A stretch of DNA of 64,000 nt, from NCBI GenBank assembly GCA_905480605.1, contig CAJQRD010000016.1, positions 1-64,000 on the forward strand, in the 5' to 3' direction. Of this stretch, positions 10,043 to 19,238 are shown piece after piece. The DNA comes from an uncultured Saprospiraceae bacterium (GTDB taxonomy: Bacteria; Bacteroidota; Bacteroidia; Chitinophagales; Saprospiraceae). The position numbers were made by a program, and so were the translations under genes. Every line of letters begins with the position of its first letter. The stretch's first letter is position 1. The notes beneath the pieces are model-generated. The model made no database searches and was not told the origin of the DNA. It saw only the letters and a program-made list of their open reading frames with translations.

Positions 10043-10891
10043 TCAAACAATATCACTCATTACTTTAGTCTCAATACCATATCTTCCCCTTTCATTTCTT
10101 GTCAATTGACCAAAAGCATTGTCTTTGTCATGTTCAAAAAAGATAAAGGTGTTTTCATCCAGTGCCTTTTCATAAAACCTTGCTTTATCCCTTAGGGTCT
10201 CAAGTGGTCTTATATCATAACTCATTACATATGGCATTCTAACATGCCCGGCTGAAGGAAGTAGATCCGCTGTAAAAACCAATCGCTTACCGTTAGGCAT
10301 ATGAAACGTAGGAACCATTAACGATTCTGTGTGTCCATAGAAATAATCCACAGTTATATTCTCTGTAAAATTTATACCATCATACTCATCTATAAACTTA
10401 AGCACTCCTTGCTCCATTAGGGGCGCAAAATTTTCCTTTAAGAATGAAGCCTTCTCACGATAATTAGGCGTTGACGCCCATTCAAAATGGGTTTTATTAG
10501 TCCAATAAGTAGCATTTGGGAATGTTGGAACTAAATTTTCATCTTTGTCAAAACAAACGGCACCACCAACATGGTCAAAATGAAAATGCGTTATAAAAAC
10601 ATCTGTAATCTCCTCGGGACTGTATCCAGCCTTAAAAAGACTCAACAACAATGATGCATCCCCATGTGGTTGAAAATGAGACATAAATTTTGCGTCTTGT
10701 TTATTGCCCATTCCAGTATCCACCAAAATAAGTCTGTTTCCATCCTTAACCAAAAGACATCTCATTGCCCAAGTGCACATATTGTTATCATCTGGTACAT
10801 TAAGCTTTGACCACATTTGCTTAGGTACAACTCCATACATTGCGCCACCATCTAATTTAAAATAACCAGTATCTATAACATGTAATTCCAT
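10043..10891 (-). CDS. MBL-fold metallo-hydrolase (AHL-lactonase-like)
   Basis: A 282-residue metallo-beta-lactamase-fold protein without a signal peptide. The metal site motif HxHxDH is present as THFHFDHVGG (His102, His104, Asp106, His107), followed by a histidine in FYGHTESLMVP and an aspartate in VFTADLLPS. The overall layout (VDTGMG before the motif, then a late DLLPS) resembles the quorum-quenching lactonase-like branch of the superfamily, but substrates in this branch vary widely. It is convergent with the preceding flavoprotein gene and stands alone. The start at 10891 gives MELHVIDTGYF, a typical opening for this branch. Confidence 0.85.
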   Translation of the reverse strand: MELHVIDTGYFKLDGGAMYGVVPKQMWSKLNVPDDNNMCTWAMRCLLVKDGNRLILVDTGMGNKQDAKFMSHFQPHGDASLLLSLFKAGYSPEEITDVFITHFHFDHVGGAVCFDKDENLVPTFPNATYWTNKTHFEWASTPNYREKASFLKENFAPLMEQGVLKFIDEYDGINFTENITVDYFYGHTESLMVPTFHMPNGKRLVFTADLLPSAGHVRMPYVMSYDIRPLETLRDKARFYEKALDENTFIFFEHDKDNAFGQLTRNERGRYGIETKVMSDIV

Positions 10892-11200
10892 GGCTTAAAG
10901 GTAAGCATAAGTGGTTTAATAATGTATAAGTAATAGTTAATAATTAATAATGTACAACCAATGATGTATCGTTATCTAATTGGGAAGGATTATGAATTAT
11001 GGATTATAGTTTATGGTTTATGTATTAGGGTATATGGTTCACCTTCTTTATCTAGGGTCAACTACTGTGAATAAAATTAAGAGTTGCGAATTACTTTTAT
11101 ATTTAGAATAGAATTCAATTAAAAAAATTAAGACTTAACATTAATAAATACATTTAAGAAATAATTGTAGTTTTAAGAATCAATCAAAACTTAATTATTT
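10892..11200. other. AT-rich divergent intergenic region
   Basis: About 310 bp between two divergently oriented genes. The middle (10985-11030) carries short degenerate direct repeats of the form TTATGGATTATAGTTTATGG. I see no gene, RNA or clear hairpin. It must contain promoters for both neighbours, but no convincing TAnnTTTG box stands out. Confidence 0.5.
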
Positions 11201-11671
11201 ATGTCCAAAGAAATAATTACACGCTTTTATCAAGCATTCGAACAAGGAGATGCTCAGGTAATTACAGAATGCTATTCTGATAATATTAGTTTTGAAGATC
11301 CTGCTTTTGGAAAGTTAAAAGGTGATAAAGCGAAAATGATGTGGCATATGTTATTGAGTAAAAAAGATAAGAAACCCTCGATTGAATTTAAAAATGTTGA
11401 ATCTGATGGACACAAAGGAAAATCAGATTGGATAGCCAAATATAACTATGGGCCCAAAAACAGAAAAGTAGTCAACAACATTAGTGCAGAATTTATATTT
11501 GAAAATGATAAAATTATTGCTCATAAAGATACTTTCGATCTTTGGAAATGGTCACGACAAGCTCTTGGTGTTTCTGGATTGCTATTGGGTTGGTCTCCAT
11601 TTATAAAAAACAAAATACAAGCTACCACAAATGGCATGCTCAATAAATATATGGCGCAAAATAAAAAATGA
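11201..11671 (+). CDS. NTF2-like / SnoaL-like protein
   Basis: A 156-residue cytoplasmic protein of the NTF2-like superfamily (cone-shaped alpha+beta fold). The pattern is typical: an N-terminal helix (ITRFYQAFEQGDAQVI), the YSDNISFEDPAFGKLKG strand-turn where SnoaL-like proteins place substrate residues, then strands ending in FIFENDKIIAHKDTFDLWKW. Members act as small isomerases, cyclases or ligand carriers, often of unknown substrate. No operon partner is close: the next gene begins about 70 bp later and encodes an unrelated exported propeller. The function is therefore open; only the fold assignment is supported. Confidence 0.8.
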   Translation: MSKEIITRFYQAFEQGDAQVITECYSDNISFEDPAFGKLKGDKAKMMWHMLLSKKDKKPSIEFKNVESDGHKGKSDWIAKYNYGPKNRKVVNNISAEFIFENDKIIAHKDTFDLWKWSRQALGVSGLLLGWSPFIKNKIQATTNGMLNKYMAQNKK

Positions 11672-11741
11672 ATTCATTGTTGAAATTCAAAATTCAAATT
11701 AATTTGAAAGATTACTTTACCTCATAGTAAACACAAAAAAT

Positions 11742-14700
11742 ATGAAAAAGATTCTTATACTGTTATTGGTAATAATAACACCATTTTTAGCCATTGCACA
11801 AACATTAGATTCTACAATTTTAGATGGGCTGCAATTTAGAAATATAGGGCCAGCTTTTATGTCTGGTAGAATATCTGATATCGCCATAGATCCTAAAGAT
11901 GAAAACACTTGGTATGCTGCTGTAGCCTCTGGTAATCTATGGAAAACCAGTAATGCGGGCGTTACCTGGGATGCAATTTTTGATGACCAAAGCGTTTTTG
12001 CTACTGGTTGTGTCACTGTAGATCCAAACAATTCAAATGTTGTTTGGCTAGGAACTGGAGAAAATGTTGGAGGAAGGCATCTTAGTTGGGGAGACGGTGT
12101 ATACAAAAGTTTTAATGGCGGAAAGACGTGGATGAATACTGGATTAAAGAATTCTGAGCATGTTTCCGAGATTTTAATACATCCCAATAATTCAAATGTT
12201 ATATGGGTCGCTTCACAAGGTCCATTGTGGTCAAAAGGTGGTCAACGCGGAATATTCAAGTCAACCGACGGAGGACAATCTTGGGTTCAAACATTAGGTA
12301 ATAAAGAATGGACAGGGGCCACAGAAATAATCATGGATCCTCGTAATCCTGATGTCTTATATACTGCAACTTGGGATAGACACAGAACAGTGGCTGCTTA
12401 TATGGGCGGTGGCCCAGGATCTGGAATACATAAAAGTACGGATGGTGGAAGTAACTGGACAGAACTGACTGACGGATTGCCAACATCTAATCTAGGAAAA
12501 ATTGGAATTTGTATCTCAACTCAAAACCCAGATGTTCTTTATGCTGCAATAGAAACAGATTTAAGAACTGGTGGCATTTACAAAAGTACAGATGGAGGGA
12601 TGACATGGCACAAACAATCAGATGTTGTAAGTGGAGCCACAGGCCCTCACTACTACCAAGAGTTATATGCTTGTCCTCATAATTTTGACAGATTATATTT
12701 GATGGACAACAATGCTCAAATTTCAGATGATGGTGGAAAGACTTTCAGAAGAATGAATGAAAAAAATAAGCATGGTGATAATCATTCAATAAACTTTAAA
12801 GCTAACGATCCCGATTATATACTCATGGGAACAGATGGAGGAATCTACGAGACATTCGATCTTTGTAAAAACTGGCGATATATGGAAAATCTGCCAATTA
12901 CTCAGTTTTATGATATTGCTGTAGATGATGCAGAACCATTCTATAACGTTTATGGGGGAACACAAGACAACAGTACCGAAGGCGGTCCATCTAGAACCGA
13001 CAATGTACAAGGCATACAAAATTCTGATTGGAGAGTCGTTCTTAATTGGGACGGCCACCAACCTGCTACAGAACCTGGAAACCCAAACATAATTTATGCT
13101 CAAAGACAACAAGGTGCTTTATCAAGAATAGATATGGCAACAGGTCAAACCATAGATATTCAGCCAACTCCAGCTGTTGGAGAAGACTATGAACGCTTCA
13201 ATTGGGATGCACCAATTCTAGTAAGCCCACATGACCCTAAACAATTGTTTTTTGGATCTCACAGACTTTGGAGATCCAACAATCGTGGAGACAGTTGGAC
13301 TGCTATTTCAGGAGATTTAACCCGAAATGAAAATAGATTTGAACTGCCGATAATGGGCAAAAAACAAAGTATAAACAATGCTTGGGATGTTTATGCTATG
13401 TCTAATTACAATACGATAACGATGGTTGATGAATCACCAATACAACGTGACTTACTTTATGTGGGTACTGACGATGGATTGTTACATGTGACTGAAAACA
13501 ATGGTGAAACTTGGAAAAAAACAGAAGCCTCAAAGATTAATGGTGTTCCAAAACGTGCTTATATTAATGATATCAAGGCTGACCTTTTTGATGCCAATGT
13601 TGCTTATTTGGCAATGGACAATCACAAGGAAGGTGACTATAGACCTTTCATTTATAAAACAACAGATAAAGGTAAAACATGGAAGTCAATCACTGCGAAC
13701 CTACCACAGAATACGATCATTTGGAGAATAGTACAAGATCATGTGGATTCTAACTTACTCTTTATCGGTACTGAATTTGGCATTTACGTTACAAAAGATG
13801 GAGGTCTTTCTTGGACACAATTAAAAGGGGGTTTGCCAACTATTTCTTTTAGAGATTTAAAAATTCAAAGAAGAGAAAATGATTTGGTGGCTGGGTCATT
13901 TGGACGAAGCATTTACATTCTTGATGATTATACATCACTTCGATCTATGAATAAAGAATCACTAACGAAAGAAGCTGACCTCTACCCTCTTCGAGATGCT
14001 CTGTGGTATATTCCAAGATCAAATCTAGGTTTTGACAAAGGCAAAGGCACACAAGGAGATGGACATTTCATGGCAGAGAATCCACCATTTGGAGCTGTCT
14101 TTACTTATCATATTAAAAGTGATTATAAGTCCTTAAAAGATTTACGTTTAGATGAAGAAAAGGAAGCCAATAAGAATAATAAAAATATTGATTTTATTGG
14201 CTGGGATAATTTAGATGCTGAAGCATACAACGAAGAACCTTATCTTTATATAAATGTGACAGATGAAAAAGGCAACTCTATTAGAAAACTAAATGTAAAT
14301 ACAAAAAAAGGAATTCACCGCGTGGCATGGGACCTACGATGCGCTTCATTAAATCTTATTGAAGACAATGATAAAAGCCAAGATGATAAAGGATTCATGG
14401 TAATTCCTGGCATCTACTTTGGGCAATTGATTAAAGTGGATAACGGTATTGTAAGCGAACTATCTGACAAACAATCATTCCAAGTTAAACGTATGAGAAA
14501 ATCTTCTCTTAAAGGTGCTCCATTGATAGATGTTCAGGCATTTTGGAAAAGATATGAAGAAGCGAAAAAAGTACAATCGGTAATAACAAATCAATTAAAT
14601 AAATTAAAATCGAGATCAAATAAGTTAAAGAATGCGATTGCTCAGACATCAAAAAATACAGCTCAACTTATAGCATCTAGAAATAAAATTAATGGTGATA

Positions 14701-14981
14701 TCAATGTACTCCTTAAAGACGTTTATGGTAGTCCTAGCAAACAAAAGCCAGGACAAAAAACAAAGCCACGACTTGGTGATCGTTTGTTTAGAGTCTCACT
14801 GAGTCTTAGCAATTCTGATTACGGTCCTACACAAACCAACATTGACAACATGAACATTTGTGAGCGCCAAATGGATGACATTAAGAAAAATCTGAAAAAC
14901 ATAAATCAAGAGATATTAAGTCTTAGTGAAGAAATATTAGAAAATGGTGGACCTTACATTGAAGGAGAGGTGTTTAAATAA
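11742..14981 (+). CDS. Exported VPS10/sortilin-type beta-propeller protein (BNR repeats)
   Basis: A 1079-residue protein with a signal peptide (MKKILILLLVIITPFLAIA). From about residue 25 to 730 it consists of repeated BNR/Asp-box units (S-T-D-G-G-x-[TS]-W: STDGGQSW, STDGGSNW, STDGGMTW and others), which form the large propeller of the VPS10/sortilin-like glycosyl-hydrolase group. The remainder (730-1079) is a small beta domain followed by a predicted helical, coiled-coil-like segment near 950-1000. There is no CHU_C-type tail, so retention is probably periplasmic or by another route. The family is abundant in Bacteroidota and its substrates are not known. Confidence 0.9.
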   Translation: MKKILILLLVIITPFLAIAQTLDSTILDGLQFRNIGPAFMSGRISDIAIDPKDENTWYAAVASGNLWKTSNAGVTWDAIFDDQSVFATGCVTVDPNNSNVVWLGTGENVGGRHLSWGDGVYKSFNGGKTWMNTGLKNSEHVSEILIHPNNSNVIWVASQGPLWSKGGQRGIFKSTDGGQSWVQTLGNKEWTGATEIIMDPRNPDVLYTATWDRHRTVAAYMGGGPGSGIHKSTDGGSNWTELTDGLPTSNLGKIGICISTQNPDVLYAAIETDLRTGGIYKSTDGGMTWHKQSDVVSGATGPHYYQELYACPHNFDRLYLMDNNAQISDDGGKTFRRMNEKNKHGDNHSINFKANDPDYILMGTDGGIYETFDLCKNWRYMENLPITQFYDIAVDDAEPFYNVYGGTQDNSTEGGPSRTDNVQGIQNSDWRVVLNWDGHQPATEPGNPNIIYAQRQQGALSRIDMATGQTIDIQPTPAVGEDYERFNWDAPILVSPHDPKQLFFGSHRLWRSNNRGDSWTAISGDLTRNENRFELPIMGKKQSINNAWDVYAMSNYNTITMVDESPIQRDLLYVGTDDGLLHVTENNGETWKKTEASKINGVPKRAYINDIKADLFDANVAYLAMDNHKEGDYRPFIYKTTDKGKTWKSITANLPQNTIIWRIVQDHVDSNLLFIGTEFGIYVTKDGGLSWTQLKGGLPTISFRDLKIQRRENDLVAGSFGRSIYILDDYTSLRSMNKESLTKEADLYPLRDALWYIPRSNLGFDKGKGTQGDGHFMAENPPFGAVFTYHIKSDYKSLKDLRLDEEKEANKNNKNIDFIGWDNLDAEAYNEEPYLYINVTDEKGNSIRKLNVNTKKGIHRVAWDLRCASLNLIEDNDKSQDDKGFMVIPGIYFGQLIKVDNGIVSELSDKQSFQVKRMRKSSLKGAPLIDVQAFWKRYEEAKKVQSVITNQLNKLKSRSNKLKNAIAQTSKNTAQLIASRNKINGDINVLLKDVYGSPSKQKPGQKTKPRLGDRLFRVSLSLSNSDYGPTQTNIDNMNICERQMDDIKKNLKNINQEILSLSEEILENGGPYIEGEVFK

Positions 14982-15056
14982 TTATGCATTGTGGCTTAAG
15001 GCTTCAATGATTTAATATGAATGGCGAATGATTTGTATTTATTCATTCTTTTATAA

Positions 15057-15791
15057 TCAATCACTTTCTAAGACTTCATTGATTTGATCATATGCCATTT
15101 GAAGGATTTCTTCATTGGTCTTATCGCCTTGTTCGATAGGTTCTAAAACATTCCATGATAAACTTTGAAATGTATTGAGAGGATATGCTTTTCTATTTAC
15201 GTATAAATTTGCTGTTCCTTTGATGGCGAGAGGAACAATTAGTGCCTTTGGTGATTTTTTAGTCAAGGCATTTAAGCCTCCGATTTTAAAAGGTTGCAGT
15301 CCTGGTCTTCTTGTTCCTTCAGGAAAAATTACAGCTGTATAGCTGTTGTCATTTATAAAAGTGCCTAATTTTAAAATTTCAGAAATGGCCTGTTTTCTAT
15401 CTCCCCTATCAATTATTGCAGCTCCACTTTTTCTAAGGTTGTAAGACACGCTAGGAATTCCTTTTGCCAAAGACCTTTTTGATACAAAAACCAATTTGTG
15501 TTTACCAAACAAACCATATAAACCCGTTATATCATGTAGGCTGCTATGGTTGGCCAAAAAAATCATTGGTCGATCGGTTGGCAGTTCTGTTTTGTAGGTA
15601 ACCTTAATACTAGTCCCTAGGACATGAAGACAGTTTACCAATATTTTATTAAGGAAATACACCACTTGTTGTTGTGCAGTTCTGCCAAAAAAATTATATG
15701 CCAATATTTGTATAGGGTGGAAAATGACGAGCCAAAATCCAAATAAAAAATAAAAAATTGGGGTTAATATATGATTTAGTATTGTTTTCAT
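15057..15791 (-). CDS. plsC: 1-acyl-sn-glycerol-3-phosphate acyltransferase (PlsC family)
   Basis: A 244-residue membrane-associated acyltransferase that would add the second fatty acyl chain to lysophosphatidic acid during phospholipid synthesis. An N-terminal hydrophobic segment (about 8-35) precedes the catalytic HX4D box in LANHSSLHD (His82, Asp87). The glycerol-phosphate binding motif FPEGTRR follows near residues 155-161. It is similar in length to other bacterial PlsC proteins. It stands alone on the reverse strand; its upstream region holds the two large palindromes described separately. Several PlsC-like paralogues exist in Bacteroidota, some acting on ornithine or glycine lipids, so the substrate is not certain. 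Confidence 0.85.
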   Translation of the reverse strand: MKTILNHILTPIFYFLFGFWLVIFHPIQILAYNFFGRTAQQQVVYFLNKILVNCLHVLGTSIKVTYKTELPTDRPMIFLANHSSLHDITGLYGLFGKHKLVFVSKRSLAKGIPSVSYNLRKSGAAIIDRGDRKQAISEILKLGTFINDNSYTAVIFPEGTRRPGLQPFKIGGLNALTKKSPKALIVPLAIKGTANLYVNRKAYPLNTFQSLSWNVLEPIEQGDKTNEEILQMAYDQINEVLESD

Positions 15792-15863
15792 TTAATCTAA
15801 CTGCTGGGCAAAAATAATGATCTAGATTTAAAACTAGCAGACTTTGCTTGAAAATTCTAGCGC

Positions 15864-15908
15864 GGAGCTTGGCTCTGACAGAGCTGAGCTCTGTCAGAGC
15901 CAAGCTTC
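15864..15908. repeat. Large perfect palindrome 1 (AGCTCTGTCAGAG family)
   Basis: Two perfectly complementary 20-base arms (15866-15885 and 15887-15906) separated by a single base, extended outward by a G-T and a G-C pair. The core word AGCTCTGTCAGAG and its complement make up most of each arm. The two arms read almost through each other, so it is a near-continuous palindrome. It is not followed by a T-run, so it is not a classical terminator. A second palindrome with the same core word lies about 140 bp away. Confidence 0.9.
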
Positions 15909-16048
15909 CTGCTTTCAAAATTCACTATTTGAGGAATTGGCAGTGATCTACCTTATCTATTGACAAAATCATTCACAACAGATAAACACTGATATTCAAG
16001 AGCTTATACTTTATGTCAGCTGAACTTAAAGTATGAAATTTGATAAAT

Positions 16049-16099
16049 GAGGGGGCGGAGCTCTGTCAGAGTTTAGCTCTGACAGAGCTCCGCCTCCTC
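16049..16099. repeat. Large palindrome 2 (AGCTCTGTCAGAG family)
   Basis: Arms of 23 bases (16049-16071 and 16077-16099) with one mismatch, around a 5-base loop TTTAG. The inner part is again the CTCTGTCAGAG / CTCTGACAGAG word of palindrome 1, but the outer part (GGCGGAG / CTCCGCC) is different and the phase of the word is shifted. It is GC-rich compared with its surroundings. It lies about 100 bp before the SSS symporter start. Confidence 0.9.
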
Positions 16100-16203
16100 A
16101 TTTCAAAAGTCATCAATCAAATCCCACTATTACTTTTATATACTAATAAATTAGATATTTTCCTATATTACAAACCTAACGTATAATCAATAATAAGTTA
16201 CCA

Positions 16204-17853
16204 ATGATAGGAATAATCTCATTTATAGCGTTTACTGCAATTGTAGCCATATTTGCCTACGTGTCGACTAGGAAGATAGAAGAAGATACTTCTGACGGGT
16301 ATTTCTTAGGTGGACGTAGTCTTGGTGCAATCACAATTGCTGGTTCTCTTTTATTAACAAACTTATCTACTGAACAAATTGTCGGTCTAAATGGAGCGGC
16401 TTTTGGGGAAGGCATACTTGTTATGGTCTGGGAAACACTAGCAGCTGTTGCCATGGTTGTTACAGCGATATGGTTACTGCCAAGATATCTCAAAGGTGGT
16501 ATTGCCACAGTGCCTACGTACCTAGCAAGAAGATTTGACCCTATGACTAAAACATTGGTCTCTGGTTTATTTTTATCGGGCTATGTGATCGTATTACTTC
16601 CTGTTGTTTTGTATACAGGAGCACTTGCATTTACAACAATGTTTGATTTGCCTGAATTATTTGGTGTTAGTAAAATGGTGAGCATTTGGATTTGTGTTTT
16701 TGCCATCGGAATTATCGGATCTATCTATGCCATTTTTGGAGGTTTAAAAGCGGTAGCTGTTTCTGATCTTGTAAATGCGGTTGGTCTTATGATAGGTGGA
16801 TTGATGATTCCAGTTTTTGGATTGATGGCGATTGGTGGTGGAAGTATGATGGAAGGACTTTCAACACTTACAGCAAACCACCCAGAAAAATTTAACGCCA
16901 TAGGTAGCAGTACATCTGCTGTCCCTTTTGCTACAATATTTACAGGAATGATGCTGGTACAATTATTTTATTGGGGAACCAATCAAGCTATTATTCAAAG
17001 AGCTTTGGGAGCTAAAAGCCTAGAAGAAGGACAAAAAGGTCTTATCATTGCCAGTTTTATAAAAATATTAGGCCCACTCATCGTGGTGTTGCCAGGTATC
17101 ATAGCTTTCCATATGTTTGGGGGTACTTTAGAATCTGGTGATGAAGCTTACCCAGCGCTTGTTAAAAGAGTCTTACCTGCTCCTTTATTAGGTTTTTTCG
17201 CAGCTGTTATTTTTGGAGCCATTATGAGTTCATTCAATAGTGCGCTTAATAGTTCTGTTACTTTGTTTGGTCTTGATATCTACAAAGAGCATATTAACAA
17301 TGAAGCCTCAGAAAGACAGGTTGTAAAAATGGGTAAGACATTTGGGATTGTACTTGCGATTGGTGCTATGTTTGTCGCACCACAAATTGCAAAGGCAGAT
17401 GGTATATTTGGATATCTCCAAGAAGTTAATGGATGTTATTCCATTCCCATTTTAACAATCATTGTTGTTGGTTTTGCAACTAAATTTGTGCCTGCAATAG
17501 CAGCCAAAATAGCACTTGGACTGGGTGTCGTTCTATACAGTATAAGTCAATTTATTCTTAAACCTATGATGGAAAGCAAAGCTGTAGATGCCCTCAAAAC
17601 TGCTGGGATTACAGATGAGTCTGCTTTAGATGCAGCTTCTGCTGGAGCCTATCCTCATTTTCTTCATATTATGGCAATTCTATTTGTACTAAACGTTGTC
17701 ATCATGCTTGTTATCGGTAAATTGAAACCAAGAGAGTCGGCTTATGTACAAAAATACACTGAAGAAGTAGATATCACACCTTGGAAATTGGTTAAGCCTA
17801 TTGGTGCTTTAATTTGCGTGATTGTTATTGGGGTTTATATTTATTTTTCTTAA
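16204..17853 (+). CDS. Sodium:solute symporter (SSS/SLC5 family, YidK-like)
   Basis: A 549-residue polytopic membrane protein with about 13-14 hydrophobic segments. It starts directly in a transmembrane helix, followed by the family's DGYFLGGRSLG motif and the LLTNLSTEQIVGLNGAAFGEG stretch typical of YidK-like solute:sodium symporters. Further SSS features are YWGTNQAIIQRALGAKS (sodium-site region) and MSSFNSALNSSVTLFGLDIYK. It would import a sugar, sugar acid or similar small solute with sodium; the substrate cannot be told. No catabolic genes flank it. A bidirectional terminator follows. Confidence 0.92.
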   Translation: MIGIISFIAFTAIVAIFAYVSTRKIEEDTSDGYFLGGRSLGAITIAGSLLLTNLSTEQIVGLNGAAFGEGILVMVWETLAAVAMVVTAIWLLPRYLKGGIATVPTYLARRFDPMTKTLVSGLFLSGYVIVLLPVVLYTGALAFTTMFDLPELFGVSKMVSIWICVFAIGIIGSIYAIFGGLKAVAVSDLVNAVGLMIGGLMIPVFGLMAIGGGSMMEGLSTLTANHPEKFNAIGSSTSAVPFATIFTGMMLVQLFYWGTNQAIIQRALGAKSLEEGQKGLIIASFIKILGPLIVVLPGIIAFHMFGGTLESGDEAYPALVKRVLPAPLLGFFAAVIFGAIMSSFNSALNSSVTLFGLDIYKEHINNEASERQVVKMGKTFGIVLAIGAMFVAPQIAKADGIFGYLQEVNGCYSIPILTIIVVGFATKFVPAIAAKIALGLGVVLYSISQFILKPMMESKAVDALKTAGITDESALDAASAGAYPHFLHIMAILFVLNVVIMLVIGKLKPRESAYVQKYTEEVDITPWKLVKPIGALICVIVIGVYIYFS

Positions 17854-17859
17854 TTGTAG

Positions 17860-17936
17860 ATGTCAGATGTTAGGTGCCAGATAGTAGGTGTCAGGTGATA
17901 GGGGTCAGAGGTTAACGGTTATCGGTTAACGGTTAT
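17860..17936. repeat. Degenerate short repeats after the symporter gene
   Basis: Four imperfect copies of a roughly 15-base unit of the form AGRTGYCAG-GT (for example GATGTCAGATGTTAGGTGCCAG), followed by GGTTAACGGTTATCGGTTAACGGTTA, itself a short tandem. Such decayed tandem words recur in several intergenic stretches of this window. They have no evident coding or hairpin function. Confidence 0.6.
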
Positions 17937-17976
17937 ATAAACTTAGAATAATAAACAAAGAACGAATAAAATTGAT

Positions 17977-18013
17977 AAAAAAAAACGTTAAGTGTACGCG
18001 CTCAACGTTTTTT
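17977..18013. terminator. Bidirectional terminator between symporter and acyl-CoA dehydrogenase genes
   Basis: A stem built from AACGTT and its copy, continuing through one mismatch into further pairs, flanked by A9 on the left and T6 on the right. It sits between convergent genes, so it can terminate both transcripts. Confidence 0.75.
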
Positions 18014-18047
18014 CTCTTTTATCTTATCTCTAGCATCTGATCTCTTA

Positions 18048-19211
18048 CTAAAAAGAACTTTTATAGGTTTTTCCGTCAATAACTATCTTCGCCAATACTT
18101 CCTTTAGAATCTGTGAAGTACCTCCACCTATAGGCCCGAGACGACTATCTCTTGACATTCTAGCCAATGGATATCCTTCCATGTAACCATAACCTCCAAG
18201 ATATTGGAGACAGTTGTAAATTACCTCATCAGCTACTTTTGTCGATTGCAATTTTGACATTGTAGCTTCTTTAACTGGGTACTCCCCATTGTTTAGTTGT
18301 TCAACTACTGAGTAATTAAATACTTTAAGCATTTCTATTTCTGTAGCCATTTGAGCGACGCTGTGCCTTAGTGCTTGAAACCTATCTATTGTTTTGCCGA
18401 AAGCTGTTCTTTCCGACATATATTTAATCGTGTACTCAAGGGCATATTCTGCTCTTGCGTGCGCATTGACACCCATAATCAAACGCTCCAACGCCAAGTG
18501 TTGCATTAAGTACGAAAAACCTTTATTCTCTTCTCCTAATAAATTCGCCTTCAACACTTTTACATTGTCAAAAGCAATTTCACCAGTGTCAGAAGCTCTC
18601 CATCCTAATTTATCTAATTTGGTTGCACTGATACCTGGGGTATCTCTATCCACAAGAAACATACTGATACCACGTGAGCCAGCTTCTGGATTTGTTTTAG
18701 CAGAAACGACTAAGTAATCGCTATAAATACCATTGGTAATAAAAGTCTTAGAACCATTTAAAACATATCCATCATCGGTCTTGGTCGCAGTTGTACGCAT
18801 TCCCGCAACATCAGATCCCGCAAACGGTTCTGTTATACATAAACAACCAATTTTCCTACCTTCAATACTGGGTTGTAAATATTCTTTTTTGATACGTTCA
18901 TCACCTTCAGCATTTAGATGCTGCATAGCTAAAAAGGCATGCGCCCACATAGCAGCAGCAAAACCGCCGGAGTTGATTCTCTGCATTTCCTCTAGCCAAA
19001 TTATTGTATAGAATTTATCCAGTGCTAATCCACCATACGCTTCAGGGTAGTCAAGTCCAAAATATCCCATTTCACCAAACTTTAGCCATATAAACCTTTC
19101 GATCGTACCCGTCTTTTCCCACTTGTCAATATGAGGCACTACCTCCTTTTGCAAAAAAGCTCTGAAACCTTCTCTAAATAAATTGTGCTCCTCATTAAAA
19201 TGTTTACTCAT
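18048..19211 (-). CDS. Acyl-CoA dehydrogenase, long-chain/isovaleryl-like active-site layout
   Basis: A 387-residue flavoenzyme of fatty-acid or branched-chain catabolism that introduces the alpha-beta double bond into an acyl-CoA. FAD/substrate motifs are CITEPFAGSDVAGM (124-138), KTFITNG (155-161) and the C-terminal LGGYGYMEGYPLARMSRDSRL. At the position where medium/short-chain enzymes carry the catalytic Glu (YEGTSE) this protein has IGGGTSQ. A Glu at residue 255 in HARAEYALEY aligns with the alternative catalytic Glu of LCAD/isovaleryl-CoA dehydrogenases, so the enzyme is probably active with a long or branched substrate. A TetR regulator lies 27 bp upstream in the same direction. Confidence 0.9.
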   Translation of the reverse strand: MSKHFNEEHNLFREGFRAFLQKEVVPHIDKWEKTGTIERFIWLKFGEMGYFGLDYPEAYGGLALDKFYTIIWLEEMQRINSGGFAAAMWAHAFLAMQHLNAEGDERIKKEYLQPSIEGRKIGCLCITEPFAGSDVAGMRTTATKTDDGYVLNGSKTFITNGIYSDYLVVSAKTNPEAGSRGISMFLVDRDTPGISATKLDKLGWRASDTGEIAFDNVKVLKANLLGEENKGFSYLMQHLALERLIMGVNAHARAEYALEYTIKYMSERTAFGKTIDRFQALRHSVAQMATEIEMLKVFNYSVVEQLNNGEYPVKEATMSKLQSTKVADEVIYNCLQYLGGYGYMEGYPLARMSRDSRLGPIGGGTSQILKEVLAKIVIDGKTYKSSF

Positions 19212-19238
19212 AGTTTTTAACTTATACTTATATTAGAA

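Noticed and set aside
17860-17936. CRISPR-like array
   Set aside because: Units are short, degenerate and without spacers; the other tandem repeats (26128, 38484) are likewise 7-8 base simple repeats. No cas genes are present.
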